The notes beneath the pieces are model-generated. The model did no database searches. It saw nothing but the letters and a program-made list of their open reading frames with translations, and was not told where the DNA came from. The translations under genes and the position numbers were made by a program. DNA of 64,000 nt from Pseudomonadales bacterium (GTDB lineage: Bacteria > Pseudomonadota > Gammaproteobacteria > Pseudomonadales > UBA5518): NCBI GenBank assembly GCA_024234165.1, contig JACKOP010000002.1, forward strand, positions 62,001-126,000, written 5' to 3'. Positions 54,318 through 63,484 of the stretch are shown here, piece by piece. Each line of letters opens with the position of its first letter. Positions within the stretch are counted from its first letter, which is position 1.

Positions 54318-57002
54318 ATGAGCCAGAGAACACACCAACGGAAGGCCCTGTTCGCAGGCATCGTGGGCGCAAGCGCCCTGCTGATCGGCGTACCCGCCGG
54401 CGCCCAGCAACAGAACGTCACCAGTCTCGGTATCGAGGAAATGGTCGTCACCGCGCAGAAGCGCGAGGAAAACCTGCAGGCGGTACCGATCTCGATCTCC
54501 AGCCTCAGCGCCACCGACATCGAGCGCCGTGGCGTACAGAACCCGCGCGACCTGCTCGCGACCATGCCGAACGTCGGCGGTTTCGAACCGCCCGGAGGCA
54601 AGGGTTCGATGTCGATCGCGATGCGCGGTGTCAGTGGCGGCTCGCCGTCGAACCTCTCGGTCGACACCTCGACTGCCGTGTATATCGACGGCGTGATCAT
54701 CGGCAAGATGGTGGGCGCTGCAACCGACGTGGCCGAACTGGAGCGCGTCGAGGTACTGCGCGGACCGCAAGGCACGCTGTACGGACGCAACGCCACCGGT
54801 GGTGCGGTCAACTTCATCACCCGCAAGCCAACCGGTGAATTCGGCGGCAAGGTCACCGGCACGGTCGGCAACGAAGGCCTGTGGGGGCTGCGGGCGACGC
54901 TCGATACCCCGACGCTCGGCACCGAGGGCGAGGGCCTGGGCACACTGAAGGCATCGCTCGGCGCCCAGACCCGCGAGCGCGACGGTTTCCAGACGAACGC
55001 AACCTCGGTCCAGAAGGACTTCGACAGCCTGGATCGCCAGGCCTACCGGCTGGCGCTGCGCTGGGAGCCAACCGACAACTTCATGGTCGATTATGCCCAC
55101 GATCGCAGCAAGCTCGACGAGTCGAACCCGATGCTGTCGGTCGTCGGTGTGACTCCGGCCGGGCTGACGGCCAATCCGAATGGTACGTTTTCCCCGGTCG
55201 ACCGTATCGCTCGGCTCAAAGGCTTCGTGCAGCAAGGCCAGAATGCGCTCGGACCCACCCCGAACGCCCTGACGGCTGCTGCCGCATCCGATCCGACCTT
55301 CGTGCGCTGGCTCGGCAATGCACAGACCTTGCTCACCAGGTACGAGCAGGCGCTCGCGTACAACGGGATCGGCAAACGTCCGGGCCGCAGTGCGTCCGAC
55401 GCACGCACCAACACCGATAACGACGCCAAGGGACACAGCCTCACGCTGACCTGGGCCTTCGAGGATCTCGGGGCGCTCGGCGACGTCGAATTCAAGTCGA
55501 TCACCGGACAACGCAAGGTCGAGGTGCGCAACATCGGCGATCTCGACGGCATCAACAACCTGGGTGCGGTGAACGACACGGCGCTTGCGGCGATGTATGG
55601 CATGTACGCTGCCCAGTCGCTGCCTGCGTATGCGGCCGTGATGCGTGCCTCGCTCAACGACCTGTGGACGAACGTCTATCCGCAGCTCGGTGGCGGCGGC
55701 TACGTCCAGGACGCGGCCTTCGACTACAAGCAGTTCTCGCAGGAACTGCAGATGGTCGGATCCACCGAGCGGCTGCAGTACGCGGTTGGCCTGTACTACT
55801 TCGACGACGACGGCAAATTCGACAACATCCGCAATGCGGCAGCACCGGTTGGCGGACTGCAGTCGACTGCCTACTCGAACGAAACCAAGGCGAAGGCCCT
55901 CTATTCGCAGTTCACGTACACGCCCGATATCCTCGACGATCGCCTGGCAGTCACGGTGGGCTACCGCTACACGGGTGAAAAGAAGGGCATCACGTATCGC
56001 TACCTGCAGGACAACGGGGTGTTCACTCCGTATGGCACCGTGAACCCGGCCTACAGCAGCACGCTGCTGCCGTCGGCTAACTACGGCGAGAAGCACAGCA
56101 AGACGTTCAGCAACAGCAGCGGTTCGCTGACGCTGGCGTATCAGTTCAGCGACGACACCAACGCCTACCTGCGCCTGGCCAGCGGCTATCGCAGCGGTGG
56201 CTACAACGGTGAAGTCTATGTGCCCAATGTCCCGGTGGCACCGTTCAAGGAAGAGACGATCAAGCAGTGGGAAGTCGGCGTGAAATCGGACGTGGTACCC
56301 GGCACGCTGCGGGTGAATGCCGCGTTGTTCATGTTCAACATGCAGGACATGCAGGTAAGCCAGATCCAGGCAACACCCGACGGCAGACTGACCTCGTTCA
56401 TCACCAACGCCGGCGAAGCGGACCGGTGGGGATCGGAGATCGAGGTTCAGTGGTCTCCGACCGACAACCTGCTGGTCTCGGCGTCCTGGGCGCACATGAG
56501 CGGTGACTTCGAGAAGTACCCTGAACTGTGCGGCTCCGGGATCTACGGCAAGGGAGGATCGCAGGAAAAATGCCTCACCACGAAGAATGTGGCAGAACGG
56601 CCGCAGTCTCCGGACAACCAGATCACGCTGGTCACCGATTGGGTCTTCGCCAGCACCGACTGGGCGGACTTCATGGCGCACGTGGAGGTGTTCTGGCAGG
56701 AGAAGACCTACGCGGCGGCATTGTGGACCGGAAGCTACGAAATCGGGTCGCGCACCGGGAACATCGCTCCGGTCATCTACGACCAGGTCGTGCTGAAGGA
56801 CCGGGTGCTGGTGAACCTGCGTCTGGGCATGGAAAACGTCGAGTTCTCGAACGGCAGCAGCCTGCGCGCCTCACTCTGGGCACGCAACGTGTTCGACCGG
56901 GAGTACAACAGCTACGGCATGAACTTCGGCTCCTTGGGTCCGGTCCTCGCACAGTACGGCGAACCACGCACCTACGGGCTGGACGTCACCTGGGAGTTCT
57001 GA
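54318..57002 (+). CDS. TonB-dependent outer-membrane receptor
   Basis: 894 residues. The ATG at 54318 follows GGAG; a signal peptide ends at AGA-Q (about 29). A plug domain follows (EEMVVTAQKREENLQAVPIS, LERVEVLRGPQGTLYGRNAT, GGAVNFITRKP) with the TonB box probably in MVVTAQ, then a large beta barrel ending in the terminal aromatic of VTWEF. Its type, common in degraders, imports hydrophobic or large substrates other than just iron chelates. Facing the DUF35/thiolase module with an AraC gene after it, it probably brings in that module's substrate. Confidence 0.92.
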   Translation: MSQRTHQRKALFAGIVGASALLIGVPAGAQQQNVTSLGIEEMVVTAQKREENLQAVPISISSLSATDIERRGVQNPRDLLATMPNVGGFEPPGGKGSMSIAMRGVSGGSPSNLSVDTSTAVYIDGVIIGKMVGAATDVAELERVEVLRGPQGTLYGRNATGGAVNFITRKPTGEFGGKVTGTVGNEGLWGLRATLDTPTLGTEGEGLGTLKASLGAQTRERDGFQTNATSVQKDFDSLDRQAYRLALRWEPTDNFMVDYAHDRSKLDESNPMLSVVGVTPAGLTANPNGTFSPVDRIARLKGFVQQGQNALGPTPNALTAAAASDPTFVRWLGNAQTLLTRYEQALAYNGIGKRPGRSASDARTNTDNDAKGHSLTLTWAFEDLGALGDVEFKSITGQRKVEVRNIGDLDGINNLGAVNDTALAAMYGMYAAQSLPAYAAVMRASLNDLWTNVYPQLGGGGYVQDAAFDYKQFSQELQMVGSTERLQYAVGLYYFDDDGKFDNIRNAAAPVGGLQSTAYSNETKAKALYSQFTYTPDILDDRLAVTVGYRYTGEKKGITYRYLQDNGVFTPYGTVNPAYSSTLLPSANYGEKHSKTFSNSSGSLTLAYQFSDDTNAYLRLASGYRSGGYNGEVYVPNVPVAPFKEETIKQWEVGVKSDVVPGTLRVNAALFMFNMQDMQVSQIQATPDGRLTSFITNAGEADRWGSEIEVQWSPTDNLLVSASWAHMSGDFEKYPELCGSGIYGKGGSQEKCLTTKNVAERPQSPDNQITLVTDWVFASTDWADFMAHVEVFWQEKTYAAALWTGSYEIGSRTGNIAPVIYDQVVLKDRVLVNLRLGMENVEFSNGSSLRASLWARNVFDREYNSYGMNFGSLGPVLAQYGEPRTYGLDVTWEF

Positions 57003-57029
57003 TCGACAGCGGCGCAACGCCGTTGCTGC

Positions 57030-58124
57030 TCATGAGGGCCCTGCGGGGCCCTCTTTCATTTGATTACGGAAACCGCTCGGCGTGGTGCCGGTCCAGCCAC
57101 GAAAGGAGCGGATGAACGAACTTGCCTCGGTAAACCCCAGCCGCTCGCCGATCGCGGCGATGCTGGAATCGCTGCTCTCCAGCAAATGGATCGCCTCGTC
57201 GCGACGGCACTCATCCTTCAGGCGTTGATAACTGGTACGTTCGTTCATGAGCCGGCGGCGCAAACTCGACGGCGACATCCCGAGGCGTGCGGCGATCTGC
57301 TCGAAGCCCGGCACTCCGTCGGCAAACTTGTTGCCGAGCAGCGAGCGTATCGCAGCGCTGGTACTCGGCGGTTTGCAGTCCATCTGCATCAACTGATAAG
57401 GCCCGTTGCGCAACATGTCTTCCAGTGAAGTGGCATCGTGCACCAGACGATGCTCCAGCATGCGGGCGGAAAACTCGAGGAACGAATTGCCTTCCACCGC
57501 TGTCACCGGGCAATCGAACTGCCGTTCCAGTTTCTCGCGGTAACGCTCGCCCAGCGCCGGCACCCCAACGCCGACCGCATGCAGATCCAGCGAACGCCCG
57601 ATCAGCCAGCCACAGAATGCGTGCCAGACCGTCAACCCCGAACCACGCCCGACCACCAGTGGCCAGATCGTCCCCTGCATCGCACGCGGCACGAAACGAT
57701 GCTGCGCATCGAGCAGCCGGTACTGATACACCAGGCGTACCAGCTCGCCATGCTGCTCGAGCGTGATGCGATCGCCCTTGAGCTGCGGCGATACCACACT
57801 TTCGAAGTCCGCCGCCCGCGCCAGCGCCTCGCCAAGCGTGCGACAGGAAACGATACAGAAGGCCATCAGCCGAAACGGCTTGCCGCCGATTCCGGCACCC
57901 CACGGCAGGCCAGGTTCGCTCGACTGCAGACGCCGTACGGTCTCGTTGTAGAGCCGCGCGTAGTGAAGGCGCGGCAAGCCATCGCTGGCTGGCGCAGCGG
58001 TGATCGCCACCCGATCGAGTCCGATTGCCGCCGCAACGGTGGTACTGTCGATGCCCTGCTCGTCCAGGTAATCGAACAGCCGCAGAAACTTCGCGGCCGG
58101 TACGCCAGCCGCCTCGGGTTCCAC
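57030..58124 (-). CDS. AraC-family transcriptional regulator
   Basis: 364 residues from GTG 58124, with AGGAG 7 nt upstream; longer frames lack a ribosome site. An N-terminal ligand-binding domain of the OruR/ArgR-like (arabinose-binding superfamily) type, then two C-terminal helix-turn-helices (FEQIAARLGMSPSSLRRRL and SIAAIGERLGFTEASSFIRSF, in part). It is the likely local regulator for the receptor and the DUF35/thiolase operon. Its last codons overlap the receptor's terminator. Confidence 0.88.
   Translation of the reverse strand: MEPEAAGVPAAKFLRLFDYLDEQGIDSTTVAAAIGLDRVAITAAPASDGLPRLHYARLYNETVRRLQSSEPGLPWGAGIGGKPFRLMAFCIVSCRTLGEALARAADFESVVSPQLKGDRITLEQHGELVRLVYQYRLLDAQHRFVPRAMQGTIWPLVVGRGSGLTVWHAFCGWLIGRSLDLHAVGVGVPALGERYREKLERQFDCPVTAVEGNSFLEFSARMLEHRLVHDATSLEDMLRNGPYQLMQMDCKPPSTSAAIRSLLGNKFADGVPGFEQIAARLGMSPSSLRRRLMNERTSYQRLKDECRRDEAIHLLESSDSSIAAIGERLGFTEASSFIRSFRGWTGTTPSGFRNQMKEGPAGPS
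57034..57060 (+). terminator. rho-independent terminator of the TonB receptor gene
   Basis: Stem GAGGGCCC (57034-57041), loop TGCG, stem GGGCCCTC (57046-57053), then TTTCATT. A perfect 8-bp GC stem 30 nt after the stop. It lies within the last codons of the convergent AraC gene. Confidence 0.8.
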
Positions 58125-58246
58125 CGCTGTGCTCCTGTTCGGCGTCACGCACGCCTCGTCGTTTCCAGATGGAGGCTCATTGAAAACCAGGCCTTCCTTT
58201 TTCTCAAGCACGCGGGCTAGGCTACGCGCCGCACGCAACGGAGCCG

Positions 58247-59011
58247 ATGATGGCCGAGATTTCACTCCCCGCCCTGCTCCTGCTGCTCGCGACCGGCTAC
58301 GTCGCCGGCGTGATCAACACACTCGCGGGCGGCGGCTCGAACCTGACGCTGCCCGCGCTGATGGTTCTGGGCCTGCCGGCCGACGTGGCGAACGCAACCA
58401 ACCGCGTCGGAGTGCTGCTGCAGTCCGTTGCGGGTGTGCGCGGCTTTCACCGCTACGGAAAGCTTGCATGGCACGACGCCGGCGCCGTGTTGCTGCCTAC
58501 GCTGCTGGGTGGTCTCGTCGGTGCGATCGTGGCGACGGCGGTGCCCGTCGCGCTCCTGAAACCGCTGCTGCTCACCACGATGGTCGGCATGTCGCTGCTG
58601 ATCCTGGTGCGACCGGCAACCGTGGCGCCACCCGAGGGAACAGAACCACTGCCGCTGCGTGGACGGCCCGGCGCCTGGATCGCGCTGTTCGCCACCGGTG
58701 TCTACGGTGGCTTCGTGCAGGCGGGCGTGGGTTTCGTGCTGATCGCCGCGCTCGCCGGCACGTTGCGCTACGACCTCGTCCGCAGCAATGCGTTGAAGAT
58801 GTTGTGCACCGGCGCGTTCACGCTGGTCGCACTGCTGGTGTTCATCGGCAACGGGCTCGTGGCCTGGCTGCCGGGGCTGGCCCTCGGCGCGAGCACGATG
58901 CTTGGTGCCACCCACGGCGTGCACCTTGCGATCCGGGTTCGCCAGCAGACGCTGAAATGGTTTCTGTTCCTGATGACTCTGTGCGCCAGCATTGCGGCCA
59001 TGTGGCACTGA
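58247..59011 (+). CDS. TSUP family (TauE/SafE) membrane transporter
   Basis: 254 residues with seven or eight membrane helices and the paired family motifs GVINTLAGGGSNLTLPAL and VYGGFVQAGVGFVLIAAL. TSUP members export sulfite or sulfonates, or organic anions; the substrate is not shown. A GGAG lies 3 and 6 nt before two consecutive ATGs; the second (58250) has better spacing. It is divergent from the AraC gene, with about 120 nt between them. Confidence 0.88.
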   Translation: MMAEISLPALLLLLATGYVAGVINTLAGGGSNLTLPALMVLGLPADVANATNRVGVLLQSVAGVRGFHRYGKLAWHDAGAVLLPTLLGGLVGAIVATAVPVALLKPLLLTTMVGMSLLILVRPATVAPPEGTEPLPLRGRPGAWIALFATGVYGGFVQAGVGFVLIAALAGTLRYDLVRSNALKMLCTGAFTLVALLVFIGNGLVAWLPGLALGASTMLGATHGVHLAIRVRQQTLKWFLFLMTLCASIAAMWH

Positions 59012-59049
59012 GCATCCCGCGACGGTCCTGAACGCCCGTACGCGAGCAC

Positions 59050-59075
59050 CGTCCGCGGCAAAAACTGCGCGGACG
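59050..59075. terminator. hairpin between convergent TSUP and gcdH genes
   Basis: CGTCCGCG (59050-59057) and CGCGGACG (59068-59075), perfect arms with a 10-nt loop containing AAAAA. No T run, but the position between convergent genes suits a bidirectional terminator. Confidence 0.45.
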
Positions 59076-59119
59076 GCGCTCCCGCCTGCCGGTGAAAGGC
59101 GCTTGCGCGCCCCGTCCAC

Positions 59120-60301
59120 TCAGAACGCCGCGATCCCCGTCTGTGCACGACCGAGAATCAACGCGTGCACATCGTGTGTGCCCTCGTAGGTGTTCACGGT
59201 CTCCAGATTCACCATGTGCCGGAACACCGGGTATTCGTCCGAGATCCCGTTGCCACCATGCATGTCGCGCGCCATGCGCGCCACATCGAGCGCCTTGCCG
59301 CAGGAATTGCGCTTCAGCAGCGAGATCAGCTCCGGCGCAAGCTGCCCGCGCTCCTTCAGTCGCGCCGCCTGCAGGCAACCGAGCAGACCGAGCGAGATTT
59401 CCGTCTGCATGTCGGCCAGCTTCTTCTGGATCAACTGATTCGCCGCCAGCGGCCGCTTGAACTGCTTGCGCTCGAGCGTGTAGCTGCGCGCCGCGTGCCA
59501 GCACGCCTCGGCCGCACCGAGCGCACCCCACGCAATGCCGAAACGCGCACTGTTCAGGCAGCCGAAAGGCCCCTTCAGCCCCTCGACGCCGGGCAGCAAC
59601 TGCCCCTCCCCGACCTCGACGTCTTCCATCACGATCTGACCCGTGATCGACGCGCGCAGGCTGAGCTTGCCCTCGATCTTCGGCGCACTCAGACCCTTCA
59701 TCCCCTTCTCGAGCACGAAGCCGCGGATCCGTCCGTCATCGCACTTCGCCCACACCACGAACACGTCCGCGATCGGCGCGTTGCTGATCCACATCTTGGC
59801 ACCGCTCAGCACATAACCACCGTCGACCTTGCGCGCGCGCGTGATCAACCCGCCCGGATCGGAACCGAAATCCGGCTCGGTCAGCCCGAAGCAGCCGATC
59901 AGCTCACCGCGCGCCAGTCCCGGCAGGTACTTCTCGCGTTGCGCCTCGGTCCCGTACGTGTAGATCGGGTACATCACCAGACTCGACTGCACGCTGAACA
60001 TCGATCGGTAGCCGGAATCGATGCGTTCGATCTCGCGCGCGATCAGGCCATAACTCGTGTAGCTCACGCCAGGACAGCCGTAACCGTGCAGCGTCGCACC
60101 CAGCAGACCCAGCTCGCCCATCTCGCGAAAGATCGCCGGATCCGTGCCCTCGTTGCGATACGCCTCCCGAATCCTCGGCTCGAGCCGGTCACGCGCATAA
60201 TCGCGCGCAGTCTGCATCACCAGCCTTTCTTCCTCGTCGAGTTGCTCCCCGATACGGAACGGATCTTCCCAATCGAAACTGCCCCAGTCCGAAGTCGCCA
60301 T
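59120..60301 (-). CDS. gcdH: glutaryl-CoA dehydrogenase
   Basis: 393 residues from ATG 60301. Long stretches match the GcdH type: ERIDSGYRSMFSVQSSLVMYP, CFGLTEPDFGSDPGG, RGFVLEKGMKGLSAPKI, and the catalytic Glu in NTYEGTHDVHALILGRA (each in part). GcdH oxidises and decarboxylates glutaryl-CoA to crotonyl-CoA in lysine, tryptophan and aromatic or alicyclic breakdown. No lysR partner is near. It is downstream of no visible operon; cobT ends 68 nt upstream on the same strand. Confidence 0.93.
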   Translation of the reverse strand: MATSDWGSFDWEDPFRIGEQLDEEERLVMQTARDYARDRLEPRIREAYRNEGTDPAIFREMGELGLLGATLHGYGCPGVSYTSYGLIAREIERIDSGYRSMFSVQSSLVMYPIYTYGTEAQREKYLPGLARGELIGCFGLTEPDFGSDPGGLITRARKVDGGYVLSGAKMWISNAPIADVFVVWAKCDDGRIRGFVLEKGMKGLSAPKIEGKLSLRASITGQIVMEDVEVGEGQLLPGVEGLKGPFGCLNSARFGIAWGALGAAEACWHAARSYTLERKQFKRPLAANQLIQKKLADMQTEISLGLLGCLQAARLKERGQLAPELISLLKRNSCGKALDVARMARDMHGGNGISDEYPVFRHMVNLETVNTYEGTHDVHALILGRAQTGIAAF

Positions 60302-60368
60302 AGTCGCCTGTCCTCTCGTGTTGCGATCTGATTGCGTGGTGCCACAGTTCGAGCGACACCACCGTTGC

Positions 60369-62246
60369 TCATTCCTGCCAGTGCCCCGCGCGCCAACGCG
60401 CCTGTGCCACACTCCTGCCATCCGCCGTATTGCCACCATCTTCGCCAAGCACACGCGCCAGTTGCCCTGCCAGGGCATCACCGAGTTGCCCCGGGCCGTC
60501 GATCGTCAAACTCCGACGGTAATGACGCGTCACATCGTGCCCCACCCCGATTGCACACAGATGCACCGGAGACCGACTCTCGATGGCAGCGATCACCCGG
60601 CGCAGATGACGCTCCAGATACGCCGCGCCGTTGGCGTCCCTGCTCGTCTCGTCGGCCGGCTCGCCGTCCGACACCACGATCAGGATGCGCCGGCGCTCGG
60701 GTCGCGCCAACAGACGCTGATGCGCCCAGAGCACAGCCTCTCCATCGATGTTTTCCTTCAGCAGCGACGCATCGAGCATCAGTCCGAGACCGTCACGCGC
60801 CCGTCGCCAGCTCGTTTCAGCCGACTTGTACACGATGTGCAGCAGTTCGTTCAGTCGTCCCGGGTGCGGCGGGCGGCCAGCCGCAACCCAGCGTTCACGC
60901 ACCTGTCCTCCCTTCCAGGCCGCAGTCGTGAAACCCAGAATCTCACTGCGCACACCGCAGCGCTCCAGTGTGCGCGCAAGTATGTCGGCGCACACCGCCG
61001 CTGTCTCGATCGGCGTTCCGGCCATCGACCCCGAATTGTCGATCAACACCGACACCACCGTATCGCGCGTGTGCACATCACGCTGCTGCCGATAGGACAG
61101 CGGAAAGGCGGGATCGGCCACCGCACGTGCCAACCGGCTGGTATCCAGTCCCCCTTCGTCGAGATCGCGTGTCCAGTCCTGCCTCTCCAGTGCGAGGAGG
61201 CTCCGGCGCAGACGATTTGCCAGCCGCGCGACCAGATGCGAATGTTGCACCACCAGCTCGTCGAGCCGGGCACGCAAGCGCGCGAGTTCCTCTGCGGGGC
61301 GCAACTCGAGCGCATCCCGCACCACATCGCAGGTGGCATCGAAGACGCGATATCCGGCGGCATCGCTGCCGGCAATCGTGGCGAAATCCGCACGACCATC
61401 CGACACACCACCCTGGTCGAGTTCGGTACGCACCCTGCGCGTCGGCGTACGCCGTTCAACCGATACCGCCGCCAGGCCCTGGTTGCCGGCAAACGGAACA
61501 CTCGCGCTCAGACTCTCGCGCTGTGCTTCACTGGGAGCCAGATCTTCGGCCTGCAGCGCGGGGCTGTGCAGCGGCCGGCGCACGACCGGAACGATCGAGT
61601 CCCCTTCGATATGCCCCAACCCGGCGATCATGGCCGCGCAGGTCGCGGCGAACAGCTCCTGCTCGTCGAGCTCGGCCACGAGTCGCTCACGCAGCCGGCA
61701 GGTCAGTGGCTCCAGAATGTCGGCCCAGGCGGACAGCACGCGCATCGCTGCAGGAGGCAGTGTTTGCGGCGCAACGATTGCGCGCACGTGAAACGCCAAG
61801 GCATCGAGCAGCGGCACCTCGCGGCGATGCTGTATCGTGTGATAGCCGCGCTCCGTGCACTGCCGTTGCAGCAACTCGCGCAGATTGTCTGCAACCCCCG
61901 GCATCACGCGTGCCCCAAGCGCCTGCACGCGCACTTCCTCCAGCGCAGCGAGCAGCGTGGCCACGACCTCGCCGGCAGTCGACATGACATCGCCCTGATG
62001 AGGGTCGTGGTGGCGCACATGCAACGCCTGCGCATCGACGCGACCGCGCAACACCCGGATTTCAGCGCTGCTCAACTCGTCATCCCCGCATGCACGCCCC
62101 ACCTTGCGCGTGGTCGGTGCCGGCGAGTCGAGCAGCTCCTCCCAGCCAAACGGACCAGCCCCGCGCGCGGCCAGCGCCCGCCCTGCAGCGCTCAGCACGC
62201 GCTTGAGCTCAACCGGGCGTGCAGCGGCGGACCGTTGCGCGTTCAT
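60369..62246 (-). CDS. cobT: cobaltochelatase subunit CobT (VWA domain)
   Basis: 625 residues: an N-terminal CobT region, an acidic/variable middle, and a C-terminal von Willebrand A domain with the MIDAS motif DNSGSMAG (starting SVLIDNSGSM) and family stretches ILARTLERCGVRSEILGFTT and KENIDGEAVLWAHQRL. With CobS it drives cobalt insertion by CobN in the aerobic B12 route. CobN is not in this window. Its ATG overlaps the cobS stop by 4 nt. Confidence 0.9.
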   Translation of the reverse strand: MNAQRSAAARPVELKRVLSAAGRALAARGAGPFGWEELLDSPAPTTRKVGRACGDDELSSAEIRVLRGRVDAQALHVRHHDPHQGDVMSTAGEVVATLLAALEEVRVQALGARVMPGVADNLRELLQRQCTERGYHTIQHRREVPLLDALAFHVRAIVAPQTLPPAAMRVLSAWADILEPLTCRLRERLVAELDEQELFAATCAAMIAGLGHIEGDSIVPVVRRPLHSPALQAEDLAPSEAQRESLSASVPFAGNQGLAAVSVERRTPTRRVRTELDQGGVSDGRADFATIAGSDAAGYRVFDATCDVVRDALELRPAEELARLRARLDELVVQHSHLVARLANRLRRSLLALERQDWTRDLDEGGLDTSRLARAVADPAFPLSYRQQRDVHTRDTVVSVLIDNSGSMAGTPIETAAVCADILARTLERCGVRSEILGFTTAAWKGGQVRERWVAAGRPPHPGRLNELLHIVYKSAETSWRRARDGLGLMLDASLLKENIDGEAVLWAHQRLLARPERRRILIVVSDGEPADETSRDANGAAYLERHLRRVIAAIESRSPVHLCAIGVGHDVTRHYRRSLTIDGPGQLGDALAGQLARVLGEDGGNTADGRSVAQARWRAGHWQE

Positions 62247-63250
62247 TGCCGATTCACCTTCGCTGCGACGACGGATTCCGCCAGCTCCTCACCAAAACAG
62301 CGCTGGTAATACTCGGCGACTATCGGACGTTCGAGAATGTCACACCGGTTCAGAAACGAGATCCGGAACGCAAACGCCACGTCACCGAAAATCGCGGCAT
62401 TCTGCGCCCACGTAATGACGGTGCGTGGCGACATCACCGTTGACAGATCACCGCACACGAAGCCTGCGCGCGTCAGGTCGGCTACGCGCACCATCGCATC
62501 CAGCGTCGCACGGCCCTGTTCGGTGTCGTACGCAGGGACTCGCGCACGCAGGATTTCGCCTTCGTGAACTGCCGACAGGTAATTCAGATTGGTCACGATA
62601 TTCCAGCGATCCATCTGACCCTGGTTCAGCGGCTGAGTGCCATGGTAGAGCCCGGTGGGATCACCGAAGCCGAGTGTGTTTGCGGTCGCAAACAGACGGA
62701 ACGCCGGATGCGGGACGATCACGCGGTTCTGGTCGAGCAGCGTGAAGCGCCCTTCGAGTTCGAGCACCCGCTGGATCACGAACATGACGTCCGGGCGCCC
62801 CGCATCGTATTCGTCGAATACCAGTGCCGTTGCGGTCTGGATCGCCCACGGCAGCAGGCCTTCACGGAACTCCGTGACCTGGCGCCCATCGCGCAGTACG
62901 ATCGCATCGCGACCAATGAGATCGATACGACTGACATGACTATCGAGATTGATCCTCAGACAGGACCAGTTGAGTCGTGCTGCAACCTGCTCGATATGCG
63001 TCGTCTTGCCGGTACCGTGATAGCCCTGCACCAGTACGCGACGGTTGAACGCAAAGCCCGCCAGGATCGCAAGGGTCGTGTCGCGATCGAAGCGATACGC
63101 AGGGTCCAGCGCAGGCACGTGTTCGGTCGCCGTGGAAAACGCCGGGACACGCAGATCGGTGTCGATTCCGAACACCTCGCGTACCGCGATGTCGCAGTCC
63201 GGCAAACGTGCACTGTCGACGCCATCGGCCAGTCGGTTCATTTCAACCAT
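62243..63250 (-). CDS. cobS: cobaltochelatase subunit CobS (AAA+ ATPase)
   Basis: 335 residues from ATG 63250 (a GTG at 63265 is also open). Walker A GYHGTGKTTHIEQVAARL, Walker B ALVFDEYDAGRPD, and FATANTLGFGDPTGLYHGTQ (in part) match CobS closely. It is the MoxR-type motor that forms rings with CobT. This type is best known from alphaproteobacteria, so acquisition is possible. It is divergent from a molybdoenzyme gene. Confidence 0.92.
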   Translation of the reverse strand: MVEMNRLADGVDSARLPDCDIAVREVFGIDTDLRVPAFSTATEHVPALDPAYRFDRDTTLAILAGFAFNRRVLVQGYHGTGKTTHIEQVAARLNWSCLRINLDSHVSRIDLIGRDAIVLRDGRQVTEFREGLLPWAIQTATALVFDEYDAGRPDVMFVIQRVLELEGRFTLLDQNRVIVPHPAFRLFATANTLGFGDPTGLYHGTQPLNQGQMDRWNIVTNLNYLSAVHEGEILRARVPAYDTEQGRATLDAMVRVADLTRAGFVCGDLSTVMSPRTVITWAQNAAIFGDVAFAFRISFLNRCDILERPIVAEYYQRCFGEELAESVVAAKVNRQ

Positions 63251-63484
63251 GTTGTTCTTGTCCACCCCGCGACGCCCGGTTCCGTCACGGGCGTCATGCT
63301 TGCACTCATGAGAACATTATGATAGAGATATTGGCAAATTTAAAGATTAAACTGCTCACATGCGTGACTCCCACTCCACTGCCGATCATCCGGTCCAGCT
63401 CCTGCGGCGAGCCCGGGCTGATCGTGTGCGCACCGTGCGCGTGAGCTCCGACCGCTCGACTCAACGACCCTGGAGGGCACACCG
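63251..63484. promoter_or_regulatory. AT-rich divergent promoter region of cobS and the molybdoenzyme
   Basis: Positions 63310-63360 are far richer in A/T than the rest of the window. On the minus strand TTTAAA and CATAAT are 17 nt apart and could be the cobS promoter. No firm plus-strand promoter was found. Confidence 0.4.

Noticed and set aside
57438..58220. 260-residue plus-strand frame
   Set aside because: Antisense to the AraC regulator, whose two helix-turn-helix motifs are clear.
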